Shown: positions 16,632 to 25,536 of the stretch, piece by piece | Layout of the letters: the number at the start of each line of letters is the position of its first letter | Numbering within the stretch: the first letter of the stretch is position 1 | NCBI GenBank assembly: GCA_963781285.1 | Contig: CAWAFI010000013.1 | Location: forward strand, 112,260-176,259 | Length of the DNA: 64,000 nt | Reading direction: 5' to 3' | Origin: CAIWHR01 sp963781285 | Lineage (GTDB): Bacteria > Pseudomonadota > Gammaproteobacteria > Burkholderiales > Casimicrobiaceae | Position numbers and translations under genes: made by a program | Notes under the pieces: generated by a model | Told to the model about the DNA's origin: nothing | Database searches by the model: none | What the model saw: only the letters and a program-made list of their open reading frames with translations

Positions 16632-17668
16632 AAGAGGTCTGCGGCTGCGCCGGGCGTCGGCGGCGTCAAACCGAAATGCCGGTACGACAACGCAGTCGCG
16701 ATACGGCCTCTCGAGGTGCGCTGCAGGAACCCCTGCTGGATCAGAAACGGTTCCAGCACGTCCTCGATCGTGTCACGTTCTTCGCCGATCGCGGCGGCGA
16801 GGTTGTCGATCCCCACCGGCCCGCCGGCGAACTTGTCGAGCACGGTGCGCAGGAGCTTGCGATCCATCACATCGAGGCCCGACAGGTCGACGTCGAGCAT
16901 GGCCAGCGCGTCGCCGGCAACCGCATGCGTGATCTCCCCGCCGGCACGAACCTCGGCGAAGTCGCGCACGCGCCGCAGGAGCCGGTTGACGATTCGCGGC
17001 GTACCGCGCGAGCGCCGCGCAATCTCGAGTGCTCCGGAAGGGTCGATTGTGATCTTCAGCAGGCTGGCAGAGCGCGTGACGATCCGTGTCAACTCATCTG
17101 GAGTGTAGAACTCAAGCCGAGCGACGATGCCGAAGCGATCGCGCAACGGGTTGGTCAGCATGCCGGCGCGCGTCGTGGCGCCCACCAGCGTGAACGGCGG
17201 CAGGTCGAGCTTCACGCTGCGCGCTGCCGGCCCCTCGCCGATCATGATGTCGATCTGGAAGTCCTCGAGCGCCGGATAGAGGATTTCTTCGACGACCGGC
17301 GACAGGCGGTGGATCTCGTCGATGAACAGCACGTCGTGCGGCTCGAGGTTGGTGAGAAGCGCCGCCAGGTCGCCTGCTCGCTCCAGCACCGGGCCGGAGG
17401 TCTGCCGCAGGTTCACCCCCAGCTCGTACGCGATGATGTGCGACAGCGTCGTCTTGCCGAGGCCCGGCGGGCCGAACAGCAGCACGTGGTCGAGCGCTTC
17501 CTTGCGCTTTCTCGCCGCCTCGATGAAGATCGACAGTTGGCCGCGGATCTTCTCCTGCCCGACGTACTCGTCGAGTGCGCGTGGCCGTAGTGTGCGCTCG
17601 ACGACTTCCTCGTCGCCGCCGGCGACCTTACCGGCGACGATGCGGTTGAGTTCATCGTTCTCGATCAT
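16619..17668 (-). CDS. ruvB: Holliday junction helicase RuvB
   Basis: A 349-residue AAA+ motor that drives branch migration of Holliday junctions with RuvA. Walker A LLFGPPGLGKTTLSHI, Walker B DVLFIDEIHRLSP, sensor/arginine-finger regions (LVGATTRAGMLTNPLRDRFG) and the winged-helix C-terminal domain (EPFLIQQGFLQRTSRGRIAT) are all present. It starts 6 bases after ruvA ends. The 3' end lies inside a repeated sequence. Confidence 0.96.
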   Translation of the reverse strand: MIENDELNRIVAGKVAGGDEEVVERTLRPRALDEYVGQEKIRGQLSIFIEAARKRKEALDHVLLFGPPGLGKTTLSHIIAYELGVNLRQTSGPVLERAGDLAALLTNLEPHDVLFIDEIHRLSPVVEEILYPALEDFQIDIMIGEGPAARSVKLDLPPFTLVGATTRAGMLTNPLRDRFGIVARLEFYTPDELTRIVTRSASLLKITIDPSGALEIARRSRGTPRIVNRLLRRVRDFAEVRAGGEITHAVAGDALAMLDVDLSGLDVMDRKLLRTVLDKFAGGPVGIDNLAAAIGEERDTIEDVLEPFLIQQGFLQRTSRGRIATALSYRHFGLTPPTPGAAADLFRSE

Positions 17669-17674
17669 GTGCGA

Positions 17675-18256
17675 TCATGCCTTGGCCAGCAGCTTCAGCG
17701 CCTGCCTGATGCCGTCGCCTACGCCCAGGCCTTCGGGGAGTCGTTTCACGGCGGCGACCGCTTCCTTGTCGCTGTAACCGAGCGCGACGAGGGCGTGGAG
17801 GACGTCGGCCGACACCGGCTGCGGGCGGTGCACGCCGACGCCCGTCGTGAGTTCCGCACCAAGCTTGTCCTTCAGCTCCAGCAGGAGTCGTTCGGCGGTC
17901 TTCTTGCCGATACCCGGTATTTTCGTCAGGCGGCCGGTGTCCTGCATCGTCACCGCCTGCGCGAGCTCCGCCACCGAAAGTCCCGACAGCACCGACAACG
18001 CAGTACGCGCGCCGATGCCGCTGATCTTCAACAACTGGCGGAACGCACGGCGTTCGGATTCGCTGCCGAATCCGAAGAGAAGGTGGGCGTCCTCGCGGAC
18101 GACAAGGTGCGTATAGAGCGCGATTTTCTCGCCGCTGGCGGGCAGGTTGTAGAACGTGCTCATCGGCACGTCGACCTCGTAGGCCACGCCCTGCACGTCG
18201 AGCAGAAGCTGCGGCGGGTTCTTCTCGACGAGGATTCCGGTGAGGCGGCCGATCAT
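17675..18256 (-). CDS. ruvA: Holliday junction DNA-binding protein RuvA
   Basis: 193 residues. It starts MIGRLTGILVEKNPPQ with the OB-fold domain, followed by two helix-hairpin-helix motifs (LLKISGIGARTALSVLSG and LTKIPGIGKKTAERLLLEL) and the RuvB-contacting C-terminal UBA-like domain (VLHALVALGYSDKEAVAAVK). The tetramer grips the four-way junction and loads RuvB. ATG 18256 gives the family-standard start. It follows ruvC after a 152-bp repeat-bearing gap. Confidence 0.95.
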   Translation of the reverse strand: MIGRLTGILVEKNPPQLLLDVQGVAYEVDVPMSTFYNLPASGEKIALYTHLVVREDAHLLFGFGSESERRAFRQLLKISGIGARTALSVLSGLSVAELAQAVTMQDTGRLTKIPGIGKKTAERLLLELKDKLGAELTTGVGVHRPQPVSADVLHALVALGYSDKEAVAAVKRLPEGLGVGDGIRQALKLLAKA

Positions 18257-18266
18257 GGGCGTGGTT

Positions 18267-18300
18267 AGGAGCCTGTCGGACCTATTTTCACGCATGCGCG
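18267..18300. repeat. Half-copy of the 45.0-kb palindromic element
   Basis: AGGAGCCTGTCGG at 18267-18279 is identical to the left end of the palindromic element at 45021, and the following bases (TCACGCATGCG here, TCGCGTATGCG there) keep aligning. No matching inverted end is found nearby, so this looks like a solo terminus just upstream of ruvA. Confidence 0.45.
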
Positions 18301-18345
18301 AAAGTACGCCCGTTGGGCTCGCAGGTTCGCGGGATTATGGCACGC

Positions 18346-18430
18346 CCGCCGCGCGAGGCGAGACCCACCGTCAGACGAGCCGTCCGCCGCGCGAGGCGAG
18401 ACCCACCGTCAGACGAGCCGTCCGCCGCGC
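18346..18430. repeat. 38-bp tandem repeat duplicating the ruvC 3' end
   Basis: A 38-bp unit starting CCGCCGCGCGAGGCGAGACC occurs twice without a gap (18346-18383, 18384-18421), followed by the first 9 bases of a third unit. The ruvC stop codon (TCA at 18409-18411) is inside the second unit, so the first unit carries an extra copy of the last codons plus stop. Confidence 0.8.
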
Positions 18431-18963
18431 ACGCGAAAGCCCGTCTTCCGCAGTCCGCCCAGCCCTTGCGCACCGTGAGCATGCGCGATCGCGCACGCGA
18501 GTGCGTCGGCTGCGTCCGGCGACGGCGCACCCGGGAGGTGCAGCAGCCGGCGCACCATATCCTGCACCTGCTCTTTGGCCGCCTTGCCGTGGCCGACGAC
18601 CGCCTGCTTCACCTGCAACGCGGTGTATTCGGCGACCGGAAGGCCGGCGAGCACGGCCGCGGAGATCGCCGCACCGCGTGCCTGACCGAGCAGCAACGTC
18701 GACTGCGGATTCACGTTGACGAAGACCTTCTCGACCGCGACTTCGGTTGGCCGGTATTCCGCGATTACGTCGGCGAGATCGCGCAGGATCACCGCGAGCC
18801 GATCGGGCATCTCGCCCTCGCTGCTACGGATGCAGCCACAGGTGACGTAGGCGAGCGTGTTGCCGGCGACGCGGATGACGCCGAATCCGGTCACGCGCAA
18901 TCCCGGATCGATGCCGAGGATGCACCGGACGGTCGCGACGGTCGAGCTGCGTGATTCGGGCAA
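18409..18963 (-). CDS. ruvC: Holliday junction endonuclease RuvC
   Basis: 184 residues. The resolvase core ILGIDPGLRVTGFGVI carries the first catalytic Asp. The second acidic residue is in EVAVEKVFVNVNPQS, and the last pair in PSPDAADALACAIAHAHG. It cuts junctions symmetrically after RuvAB branch migration. Start selection is awkward: the only in-frame initiator near the conserved N-terminus is TTG 18963, eleven residues before the usual R-x-I-L-G-I-D-P-G, with no strong ribosome site. yebC ends 7 bases upstream. Confidence 0.9.
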   Translation of the reverse strand: MPESRSSTVATVRCILGIDPGLRVTGFGVIRVAGNTLAYVTCGCIRSSEGEMPDRLAVILRDLADVIAEYRPTEVAVEKVFVNVNPQSTLLLGQARGAAISAAVLAGLPVAEYTALQVKQAVVGHGKAAKEQVQDMVRRLLHLPGAPSPDAADALACAIAHAHGAQGLGGLRKTGFRVRGGRLV

Positions 18964-18970
18964 TGTGACG

Positions 18971-19696
18971 CTATTCTTCGAGGACGGCGTTCGTATAGAC
19001 GTCCTGCACGTCGTCGAGCGATTCGATCGCGTCGAGGAGCTTTTGCATCCGTCCCGCGTCCTCGCCGGTCATCTCGACTTCGGTCGATGGCTTCATCGTC
19101 ACCTCGGCGAACTCGGGCTTGAAGCCGGCCTTGACGAGCGCGTCCTTCACCGCGACGAAGTCGTACGGCCCGGTGATCACCTCGAGGCTGCCGTCGTCGT
19201 TGGTGACGACGTCATCCGCTCTCGCTTCCAGCGCCGCTTCCATCAGCCGGTTCTCGTCGGTTCCGGGCGCGAACACGAGCTGCCCGCAGTGCTTGAACAG
19301 GAACGCCACCGAGCCGTCAGTGCCGAGGTTGCCGCCGAACTTGGCGAACGCGTGCCGGACGTCGGCCACGGTGCGCGTCCGGTTGTCGGTCATGCAATCG
19401 ACGATCACCGCGGCACCGTTGACCCCGTAGCCCTCATAACGGATTTCCTCGTACGCGACGCCCTCCAGCGCACCGGCGCCGCGCTTGATCGCGCGCTCGA
19501 TCGTGTCCTTGGGCATGTTGTTGGCTGTCGCCTTGTCGACGGCAAGGCGCAGCCGCGGATTCATCGCTACGTCGCCGCCGCCCATCTTCGCCGCCACGGT
19601 GATCTCCCGGATGAGGCGCGTGAAAATCTTGCCGCGCTTCGCGTCGGTGGCTGCCTTCTTGTGCTTGATGTTCGCCCACTTGCTGTGGCCAGCCAT
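18971..19696 (-). CDS. yebC: YebC/PmpR-family protein (TACO1 family)
   Basis: 241 residues beginning MAGHSKWANIKHKKAATDAK, the unmistakable YebC start. The middle (KATANNMPKDTIERAIKRGA, YEGYGVNGAAVIVDCMTDNR) and C-terminal parts are complete. Family members act as DNA-binding regulators or as translation factors that ease ribosome stalling at proline runs. It lies directly upstream of ruvC, as in many proteobacteria. ATG 19696 follows GGAGCG; a TATAAT lies 35 bases further up. Confidence 0.94.
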   Translation of the reverse strand: MAGHSKWANIKHKKAATDAKRGKIFTRLIREITVAAKMGGGDVAMNPRLRLAVDKATANNMPKDTIERAIKRGAGALEGVAYEEIRYEGYGVNGAAVIVDCMTDNRTRTVADVRHAFAKFGGNLGTDGSVAFLFKHCGQLVFAPGTDENRLMEAALEARADDVVTNDDGSLEVITGPYDFVAVKDALVKAGFKPEFAEVTMKPSTEVEMTGEDAGRMQKLLDAIESLDDVQDVYTNAVLEE

Positions 19697-19730
19697 GATC
19701 GCTCCGCTCCGGTGCTGCGCAAGAGACGAA

Positions 19731-19736
19731 ATTATA
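19731..19736 (-). promoter_or_regulatory. Candidate -10 box of the yebC-ruvC promoter
   Basis: Read on the minus strand this is a perfect TATAAT, 34 bases before the yebC ATG and after the preceding gene's stop. At 17-bp spacing the -35 position reads GTAGAG, a poor match, so strength is uncertain. Confidence 0.42.
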
Positions 19737-19755
19737 CCGGCCGGGGAGGGCGGCT

Positions 19756-20385
19756 CTACAGCAATCCCTGCTGTCGCAGGAACTTCTGCAGGAGCGAAAG
19801 GCGCACATCGCTGTCGTTTATCTCCAGCATGCCCTGCTTGATCGGAAGTGGTAGAGGAAGCAGTTCGGCCAGCCGATAGCCAACCCACGACGCGTCGTCG
19901 AACGCGTGCGTTTCCGGGAACTGGCGCGGTCCGATCCGGCTTGCCAGCAGCTCGAGCAATCGGGCCAGCGGGGCATACGCTTCCGGCAGCGCGGCCGCCG
20001 GCTCCGCGGGGATGCGCGTCGCCTCGGCCACCACGAGCCCGTCCGCACGCACGGCGTGCGACCGTACCTGGAAGCGCTCGCTGCCGGCAGCGCTGACGTG
20101 CAGGATGCCGAGCTGCGGCATGTCCCAGGCGCCGATCGTGGCAAGGGTTCCGATCGACGCGAATGACGGCGGGCCCGCGGGACCCTTCGCGACTTCCTCG
20201 CCTTGCGTGATCAGGCACACGCCGAACGGTTGTCCGTCCTTGAGGCACGCCTTGGCCATCTCGACGTAACGTTGCTCGAAGATCCGAAGCGGCAGGACGC
20301 CACCGGGAAACAGCACGGTCTTCAGCAGGAAGAGCGGCAATTGCATCGGACGACGGTCCCCGGTGCCTTTCAGGAAAGCGAACAT
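19756..20385 (-). CDS. LON substrate-binding-domain protein
   Basis: 209 residues made of the Lon N-terminal (LON/PUA-like) domain only: LPLFLLKTVLFPGGVLPLRI, FEQRYVEMAKACLKDGQPFG and the helical half near LLELLASRIGPRQFP. There is no ATPase or protease domain. Stand-alone LON-domain proteins are widespread; their role in substrate selection or other binding is not established. The ATG overlaps the ubiX stop by one base (TGATG), so translation is probably coupled. Confidence 0.85.
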   Translation of the reverse strand: MFAFLKGTGDRRPMQLPLFLLKTVLFPGGVLPLRIFEQRYVEMAKACLKDGQPFGVCLITQGEEVAKGPAGPPSFASIGTLATIGAWDMPQLGILHVSAAGSERFQVRSHAVRADGLVVAEATRIPAEPAAALPEAYAPLARLLELLASRIGPRQFPETHAFDDASWVGYRLAELLPLPLPIKQGMLEINDSDVRLSLLQKFLRQQGLL

Positions 20386-21035
20386 CAGACCGAGTGCGCG
20401 CCGGAGGGAGGACCCGACCCGCCGCGGCCTTCTCCCCAGCGTGGTCCGAGGGCATGCGGAACGGCGAGCTGGTCGAGCACGCGCGCGACGACGAAGTCCA
20501 CGAGGTCGGCGATTTCCTGCGGGTGATCGTAGAACCCCGGGGCCGGCGGGACGATCGCCGCGCCCGCGCGCGCGAGCTTCAGCATGTTCTCGAGGTGGAC
20601 TGCCGACAGCGGCATTTCGCGCGGGACGAGCACCAGGGGCCTACGCTCCTTCAGCATCACATCGGCGGCCCGTTCGATCAGATTGTCGGCGAGGCCTCCC
20701 GCGATCGCGCCGAGCGTGCCCATCGTGCACGGGCAGATCGCCATCGCGTCGGCCGCATTGGAGCCGGACGCAATCGGTGCCAGCCAATCCTCGCGACCGA
20801 ATACGGTGAGCGCTCCCGCGCCCGCGCGGAATCGCTCGGAGAGCAGGCGTGTCGCCTCGCGCGGCTGCGCCGGCAGCGAGAGATCGCATTCCTGCTTCGC
20901 AACGATCTGCGCCGCCGGCGAATACAGAAGCCAGACGCGGCATTCCGCCTTGATCAGGCACTCGAGCAGCCGCAGGCCGTACGGCATCCCCGAGGCACCG
21001 GTGAACGCGAGCGTGATCGTGCGCGGCGCGGTCAT
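20385..21035 (-). CDS. ubiX: UbiX flavin prenyltransferase
   Basis: 216 residues. UbiX joins dimethylallyl phosphate to FMN to make the prenylated flavin cofactor needed by the decarboxylase UbiD in ubiquinone synthesis. The flavoprotein start LAFTGASGMPYGLRLLECL, the SGSNAADAMAICPCTMGTLG and GLADNLIERAADVMLKERRP segments, and LVLVPREMPLSAVHLENMLK are all hallmark. The C-terminal 20 or so residues (GEGRGGSGPPSG) extend past the usual end. Confidence 0.94.
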   Translation of the reverse strand: MTAPRTITLAFTGASGMPYGLRLLECLIKAECRVWLLYSPAAQIVAKQECDLSLPAQPREATRLLSERFRAGAGALTVFGREDWLAPIASGSNAADAMAICPCTMGTLGAIAGGLADNLIERAADVMLKERRPLVLVPREMPLSAVHLENMLKLARAGAAIVPPAPGFYDHPQEIADLVDFVVARVLDQLAVPHALGPRWGEGRGGSGPPSGAHSV

Positions 21036-21061
21036 CCGACGATTCTATCCGAAGCGATCGG

Positions 21062-21898
21062 TCAACCGAGTTCGCGATGGCGGATCTGCACCTGATAACG
21101 CGGCGAGAAGGCGCGCGCAAGCCGCTCGGCGAAGTAAACGGAACGATGGCGCCCGCCGGTGCAGCCGATTGCGACGGTCAGATAGTTGCGATTGTCACGC
21201 CCGTAGTCGGGCAGCCAGCTGCCGACGAAGTGATAGATGTCGTTGTACATGCGCTCGACCTCGGGGTGCTTCTCCAGGAACGAAACGACTGCGTCGTCGT
21301 GCCCCGTCAATGGTTGCAGCGCGGCCTCGTAGTGCGGGTTCGGCAGGCAGCGCACGTCGAACACGAGGTCGGCGTCGAGCGGCACGCCGTGCTTGAAGCC
21401 GAATGACTCGAACAGCAGCGTGAGCTTCGACGAATCGACGCTGATGAAGTCCTTGATCCATGCCCGCAGTGCCGCGGCCGGCAGGTCGCTCGTGTCGAAC
21501 GCAAAGCCAAGCGGGCGAACTTCGGAAAGGAGCCCACGCTCGTATTCGATCGCTTCGGTCAAAGTGCGCGAATCGCTCGAGAACGGGTGCCGACGGCGCG
21601 TCTCCGAAAAGCGCTTGACGAGCGTCGGCGTCTTTGCGTCGAGATAAAGGAAACGCACCTGCCAGCCCGTTGCCCGCAGCCGCGCGAGCGTGTCCGGCAG
21701 GCCCGCCAGACCGGGCTCGGTCTTGACGTCGAGCGCGATCGCGACGCGGTCGCGGCCGGCGGACGCCAGATAGTCCGCTGTCTGCGCGACCAGCGGCAGC
21801 GGCAGGTTGTTGACGGCGTAATAGCCCGAATCTTCGAGCGCAGCGAGCGCGACGCTCTTGCCGGAACCGGAGACGCCACCGATCAGCAACAGGTCCAT
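21062..21898 (-). CDS. rapZ: RapZ RNase adapter / nucleotide-binding protein
   Basis: 278 residues. Walker A GGVSGSGKSVALAALEDSGY, a Walker-B-like region near YLDAKTPTLVKRFSETRRRHP, and the conserved C-terminal domain (DLVFDVRCLPNPHYEAALQP, AIGCTGGRHRSVYFAERLA). In enterobacteria RapZ targets GlmZ sRNA to RNase E to control glucosamine-6-phosphate synthase; in betaproteobacteria the target is not settled. Its place in the rpoN-hpf-ptsN-hprK-rapZ cluster is standard. Confidence 0.94.
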   Translation of the reverse strand: MDLLLIGGVSGSGKSVALAALEDSGYYAVNNLPLPLVAQTADYLASAGRDRVAIALDVKTEPGLAGLPDTLARLRATGWQVRFLYLDAKTPTLVKRFSETRRRHPFSSDSRTLTEAIEYERGLLSEVRPLGFAFDTSDLPAAALRAWIKDFISVDSSKLTLLFESFGFKHGVPLDADLVFDVRCLPNPHYEAALQPLTGHDDAVVSFLEKHPEVERMYNDIYHFVGSWLPDYGRDNRNYLTVAIGCTGGRHRSVYFAERLARAFSPRYQVQIRHRELG

Positions 21899-22000
21899 GC
21901 GGCCGGATCCGTGAATTGAACGTCTGATTGGCAGGCACGAACCGTCGCGAACGTAGCCGAAACGCGAAACGGTATCGGCAAGCGCAGCAGGCTTACGGCG

Positions 22001-22963
22001 TCAACCGCCGTCCTCCATCAACTTCTGCTGCCGTTCGATGAATTCCTTCGTGCTGTCGATGCCGCGCTGGTTCAACACGAAGTTGCGGACGGCGGCCTCG
22101 ACCAGCACCGCGAGGTTGCGGCCGGCGGCCACGGGAATCGTAACCTTGCGCACGGGGACACCGAGGATTTCCTGGTAGGTCGCGTTGACCTGCAGCCGGT
22201 CGAGTTCCGAGAATGCCTCGTTGCTGTGGTCTTCGAGATGCACCATCAGCTTGAGGAGTTTGCGCGGGCGCACGGCGGTCTCGCCGAAGATCGTTCGGAT
22301 GTTGAGGATGCCGATGCCTCGCACCTCGAGGAAATCGCGCAGCACGCCGGGGCAACGGCCTTCCAGCGTGTCCGGCGAGATCCGGTAGATTTCAACGATG
22401 TCGTCGGCGACGAGGCCGTTGCCGCGCGAGATGAGCTCGAGCGCAAGCTCACTCTTGCCGATCGCCGACGCGCCGGTAATGAGCACCCCCATCTCGAGCA
22501 CGTCGAGGAACACGCCATGCAGCGTCGTTGACTCGGCGAGCACGCGCGACAGGTAGAGCCTTATGACCTCGACCAGGTGCGGCGATGGCTGCACTGACGT
22601 GAACAACGCAACGTGACGTGCGGAGCACTGCTCGGCGAGGTAGGCAGGTACCTCCTCGGCGTTGGCGACGACGATCGCGACCAGCTCGGTCGCGAACAGC
22701 CGGTCGACCGCTTCCCTGCGCGCGGCCTCGGTCATGGCGCGCAGCCATGCGACCTCCGCCGCGCCCAAAATCTGGATCCGGAACGGATGGATGAAATTCA
22801 TGTGGCCGACCTGTCCGATGGTCGGCTTGAGCGCGGCGTCGCCGGTGAGCACGCGATTCCCGCCCTGCCGCGCGGCGACCCAGCTCATGCCGAGCCGCGC
22901 CTGGTTGTCGGCGAAAAACTTTTCCACGCTCACCTGGCGCATCATCGCGCTGTCCGCGCTCAT
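22001..22963 (-). CDS. hprK: HPr kinase/phosphorylase
   Basis: 320 residues. The C-terminal kinase domain has the P-loop GVLITGASAIGKSELALELI, the HPr-kinase signature LEVRGIGILNIRTIFGETAV, and the DRLQVNATYQEILGVPVRKV region. It phosphorylates and dephosphorylates HPr on Ser and adjusts the PTS-Ntr chain. ATG 22963 (MSADSAMMRQVSVEKFFADN) is the first sensible start; codons upstream in this frame are antisense to ptsN. It lies 76 bases after ptsN. Confidence 0.94.
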   Translation of the reverse strand: MSADSAMMRQVSVEKFFADNQARLGMSWVAARQGGNRVLTGDAALKPTIGQVGHMNFIHPFRIQILGAAEVAWLRAMTEAARREAVDRLFATELVAIVVANAEEVPAYLAEQCSARHVALFTSVQPSPHLVEVIRLYLSRVLAESTTLHGVFLDVLEMGVLITGASAIGKSELALELISRGNGLVADDIVEIYRISPDTLEGRCPGVLRDFLEVRGIGILNIRTIFGETAVRPRKLLKLMVHLEDHSNEAFSELDRLQVNATYQEILGVPVRKVTIPVAAGRNLAVLVEAAVRNFVLNQRGIDSTKEFIERQQKLMEDGG

Positions 22964-23039
22964 TGGTGCGCCCCCGCGCTTGCGGCTGCCGCCGCCGCGC
23001 TGGCCACGGCAATTGGCCCTCGGGGCGGGCTGGCGGCAT

Positions 23040-23501
23040 TCATGCCGCGGCCTCCCACCCACGAAATGTATCGTACAGTGTGTGTACGTCGGTTGCCGCC
23101 GCCAGCCCTTCCCGAAAGGATTTCTCGGAGAACATCTGCGCGAGCTCGGACAGGAGCTGCAAGTGCTGCTCGGTCGCGTGCTCAGGCACCAGCAGCACGA
23201 ATACCTGGGCAACGGGCTTGCCGTCGGGCGCATCGAACGCGATCGGCGCCTTCAGCCGCACGTAGGCCCCCCGGGCGACCGCCAGACCCTTGATCCGGCC
23301 ATGGGGAATCGCGATGCCCTGGCCCAATCCGGTGGAGCCCAACTTCTCTCGCGCTCCGAGGCTCTCGACGACCAGGTCGCCGCGGATTCCGCAATTGGCC
23401 TCGAACAGGCGGCCGATTGCCGTGAAGAGCTGCGCCTTCGATCCCGCGTCGAGATCGACCAGGATATTCTCGGCCGGGAGCAGCTGGGCGATCTGGTTCA
23501 T
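23040..23501 (-). CDS. ptsN: Nitrogen-PTS EIIA component (EIIANtr)
   Basis: A 153-residue PTS EIIA type-2 domain with the phospho-accepting His in GQGIAIPHGRIKGLAVARGA. It receives phosphate from NPr/HPr and regulates potassium uptake and other functions rather than sugar import. ATG 23501 (MNQIAQLLPAENILVDLDAG) matches the family start. Together with hprK downstream it forms the regulatory PTS cassette behind rpoN. Confidence 0.93.
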   Translation of the reverse strand: MNQIAQLLPAENILVDLDAGSKAQLFTAIGRLFEANCGIRGDLVVESLGAREKLGSTGLGQGIAIPHGRIKGLAVARGAYVRLKAPIAFDAPDGKPVAQVFVLLVPEHATEQHLQLLSELAQMFSEKSFREGLAAATDVHTLYDTFRGWEAAA

Positions 23502-23610
23502 CGGAAACGAAGGCTCCGTCTCGGCGTCCGCCAAAAGCAAACCGGCGGGGGCCAGATGACTGACCGCCCGCCGGCGCGAACGCCTGCCGGATTATACGCC
23601 GCGGGGCATG

Positions 23611-23988
23611 TCAACCGGTGGCCGTTCCCGGTGCGCCGACGGCGGGGGCGGAGTGGCCCTCGCCCTCCGCGGCATCGCGCTTGATTGCCGCGCCCTCGTG
23701 GCGGTGGACTTCGCGCTTCTCCTTGTGTTTCAGGACCTGCCGATCGAGCTTGTCGATGAGCGCGTCGATTGCCGCGTACATGTCCGGTTCGATCGCCTCA
23801 ACGTGGATGTCCTTGCCGCGCGTATGAAGGTTGACTTCCACCTTGTGGCGCAGCTTGTCCACCGACAGCACCACGTTTACGTCGATCACATGGTCGAAGT
23901 GACGGGTCACCCTGTCGAGCTTCGCGACGACATAGTCGCGGAGCGCGGGAGTGATGTCGAGGTGATGGCCGGTGAGGTTCAGGTTCAT
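23611..23988 (-). CDS. hpf: Ribosome hibernation-promoting factor
   Basis: 125 residues. MNLNLTGHHLDITPALRDYV starts the conserved RaiA/HPF domain, and VVLSVDKLRHKVEVNLHTRG with MYAAIDALIDKLDRQVLKHK completes it. The tail is a charged low-complexity stretch, so this is close to the short form. It binds idle 30S/70S ribosomes in stationary phase. A strong GAGGAGAG precedes ATG 23988. The gene immediately follows rpoN. Confidence 0.93.
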   Translation of the reverse strand: MNLNLTGHHLDITPALRDYVVAKLDRVTRHFDHVIDVNVVLSVDKLRHKVEVNLHTRGKDIHVEAIEPDMYAAIDALIDKLDRQVLKHKEKREVHRHEGAAIKRDAAEGEGHSAPAVGAPGTATG

Positions 23989-24029
23989 CAATCTCTCCTC
24001 TTGTCGCTGCGGTATTTGCGCAAGGTGCC

Positions 24030-25514
24030 TCATGGCGACTTGCGCAGGTTGACGGGAGGGATCGAAAGCGCCTCCCGGTATTTGGCGATCGTCCGGCGCG
24101 CGACGAGAATGCCCTGGTCGCCGAGCAGGTCGGCGATCCTGCTGTCAGTCAGCGGCGTCTTCGGATCCTCGGCGCCGATCAGCTGCTTGATCAGGGCGCG
24201 AATCGCGGTTGCCGAGGCCGCGCCGCCGGTGTCGGTGGCAACGTGGCTGCCGAAGAAATACTTGAGCTCGTAGGTGCCGCGCGGGGTCAGCATGAACTTT
24301 TGCGTGGTCACGCGCGAGATCGTGGACTCGTGCAGGTCAAGCATGTCGGCGATCTCGCGCAGCACCATCGGTCGCATCGCGACGTCGCCATGCTCGAAGA
24401 ACCGCCGCTGCCGGAGCACGATCGCCTGCGCCACGCGCAGGATCGTCTCGAATCGCTGCTGGACGTTGCGGATCAGCCACTTGGCCTCCTGCAGCTGCGC
24501 GGCGAGCTGCTGGTTCGACGCTTCGCGGTTGCGCGTCAGGATGTCGGCGTAAATGCGATTCAACCGCAGCTTCGGCATCGCAGCCTCGTTGAGCGTGGCG
24601 GTCCATTTTCCGCGCACCTTGCGCACGACGACGTCCGGAATCACATAGTTTGCCTCCGACTTGGCGAACGATGCGCCCGGGCGGGGGTTGAGACTCGTGA
24701 TCAACGCGCGCACCGCCCGCACGCCGGCGTCGTCGACGTGCAGCAGCCGCTTCAACTTCGTGAAATCGCGCGCCGCAAGAAGCGGGAGGTGCTCGCAGAC
24801 GACTTTGAGCGCGTCGGCTCTAAATGGCGTCGACGCCGGCAAGGCCTTCAGCTGCAGTGTCAGGCATTCGGCGGCGTCGCGCGCACCGATGCCGGCGGGC
24901 TCGAAGCTCTGCACATAGCGAAGTGCGATCGAAAGCTCGTCCGGGTCGATGTCGAGCTCTTCCGGGAACAGTTCGGCAACTTCTTCGAGCGAGGAATGCA
25001 GATAGCCGTCATCGTCGAGGGCATCGATCAGCGACGCGACGATCTGGCGGTCGCGCAAGGGCAGGTTCAGCTCGGCCAACTGGCGTAGCAGATGGTCGCG
25101 CAGCGAGTTCGCCGCGACTTGCTGCGGGAAGAAGCCGTCGTCGTCGTCGGTCGCCCCGCCGCTGCCCCAGTCGGACTCACCCGAAGAGTAGTCGTCGAAA
25201 TCGGCGCGATCGACGCCGTCCCCGCGATCGACCATGTCGGGCGCCGCGTCGCGATCCGTCGCCGTCTCGTGGTCGTCGCGGCGCTCGGCGCGCGCTTCCG
25301 TCTCAGGCGTAGGTGGCGAAGCGACATGCGGGATTTCGACCGCCGGTGCGTCGTCGTCCTGTTCCGCCTTCTCCAGCAGCGGGTTCTCCTGCAGCATCCG
25401 CTCGACCTCGGCGTTGAGTTCGAGCGTCGAGAGCTGCAGCAGCCGTATCGACTGCTGCAGCTGCGGCGTCAGCGTCAGGTGCTGGGAGAGCTTGAGCTGG
25501 AGGGTCTGCTTCAT
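24030..25514 (-). CDS. rpoN: RNA polymerase sigma-54 factor
   Basis: 494 residues in full sigma-54 order: region I (MKQTLQLKLSQHLTLTPQLQ with Gln-rich LQQSIRLLQLSTLEL), an acidic region II (about 48-120), the core-binding region, a helix-turn-helix near IADMLDLHESTISRVTTQKF, and the RpoN box ARRTIAKYREALSI just before the end. It directs transcription of nitrogen, motility and other activator-dependent genes from -24/-12 promoters. It follows lptB by 22 bases. Confidence 0.96.
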   Translation of the reverse strand: MKQTLQLKLSQHLTLTPQLQQSIRLLQLSTLELNAEVERMLQENPLLEKAEQDDDAPAVEIPHVASPPTPETEARAERRDDHETATDRDAAPDMVDRGDGVDRADFDDYSSGESDWGSGGATDDDDGFFPQQVAANSLRDHLLRQLAELNLPLRDRQIVASLIDALDDDGYLHSSLEEVAELFPEELDIDPDELSIALRYVQSFEPAGIGARDAAECLTLQLKALPASTPFRADALKVVCEHLPLLAARDFTKLKRLLHVDDAGVRAVRALITSLNPRPGASFAKSEANYVIPDVVVRKVRGKWTATLNEAAMPKLRLNRIYADILTRNREASNQQLAAQLQEAKWLIRNVQQRFETILRVAQAIVLRQRRFFEHGDVAMRPMVLREIADMLDLHESTISRVTTQKFMLTPRGTYELKYFFGSHVATDTGGAASATAIRALIKQLIGAEDPKTPLTDSRIADLLGDQGILVARRTIAKYREALSIPPVNLRKSP

Positions 25515-25536
25515 GCTTCACGAACGGCACGTCGGC

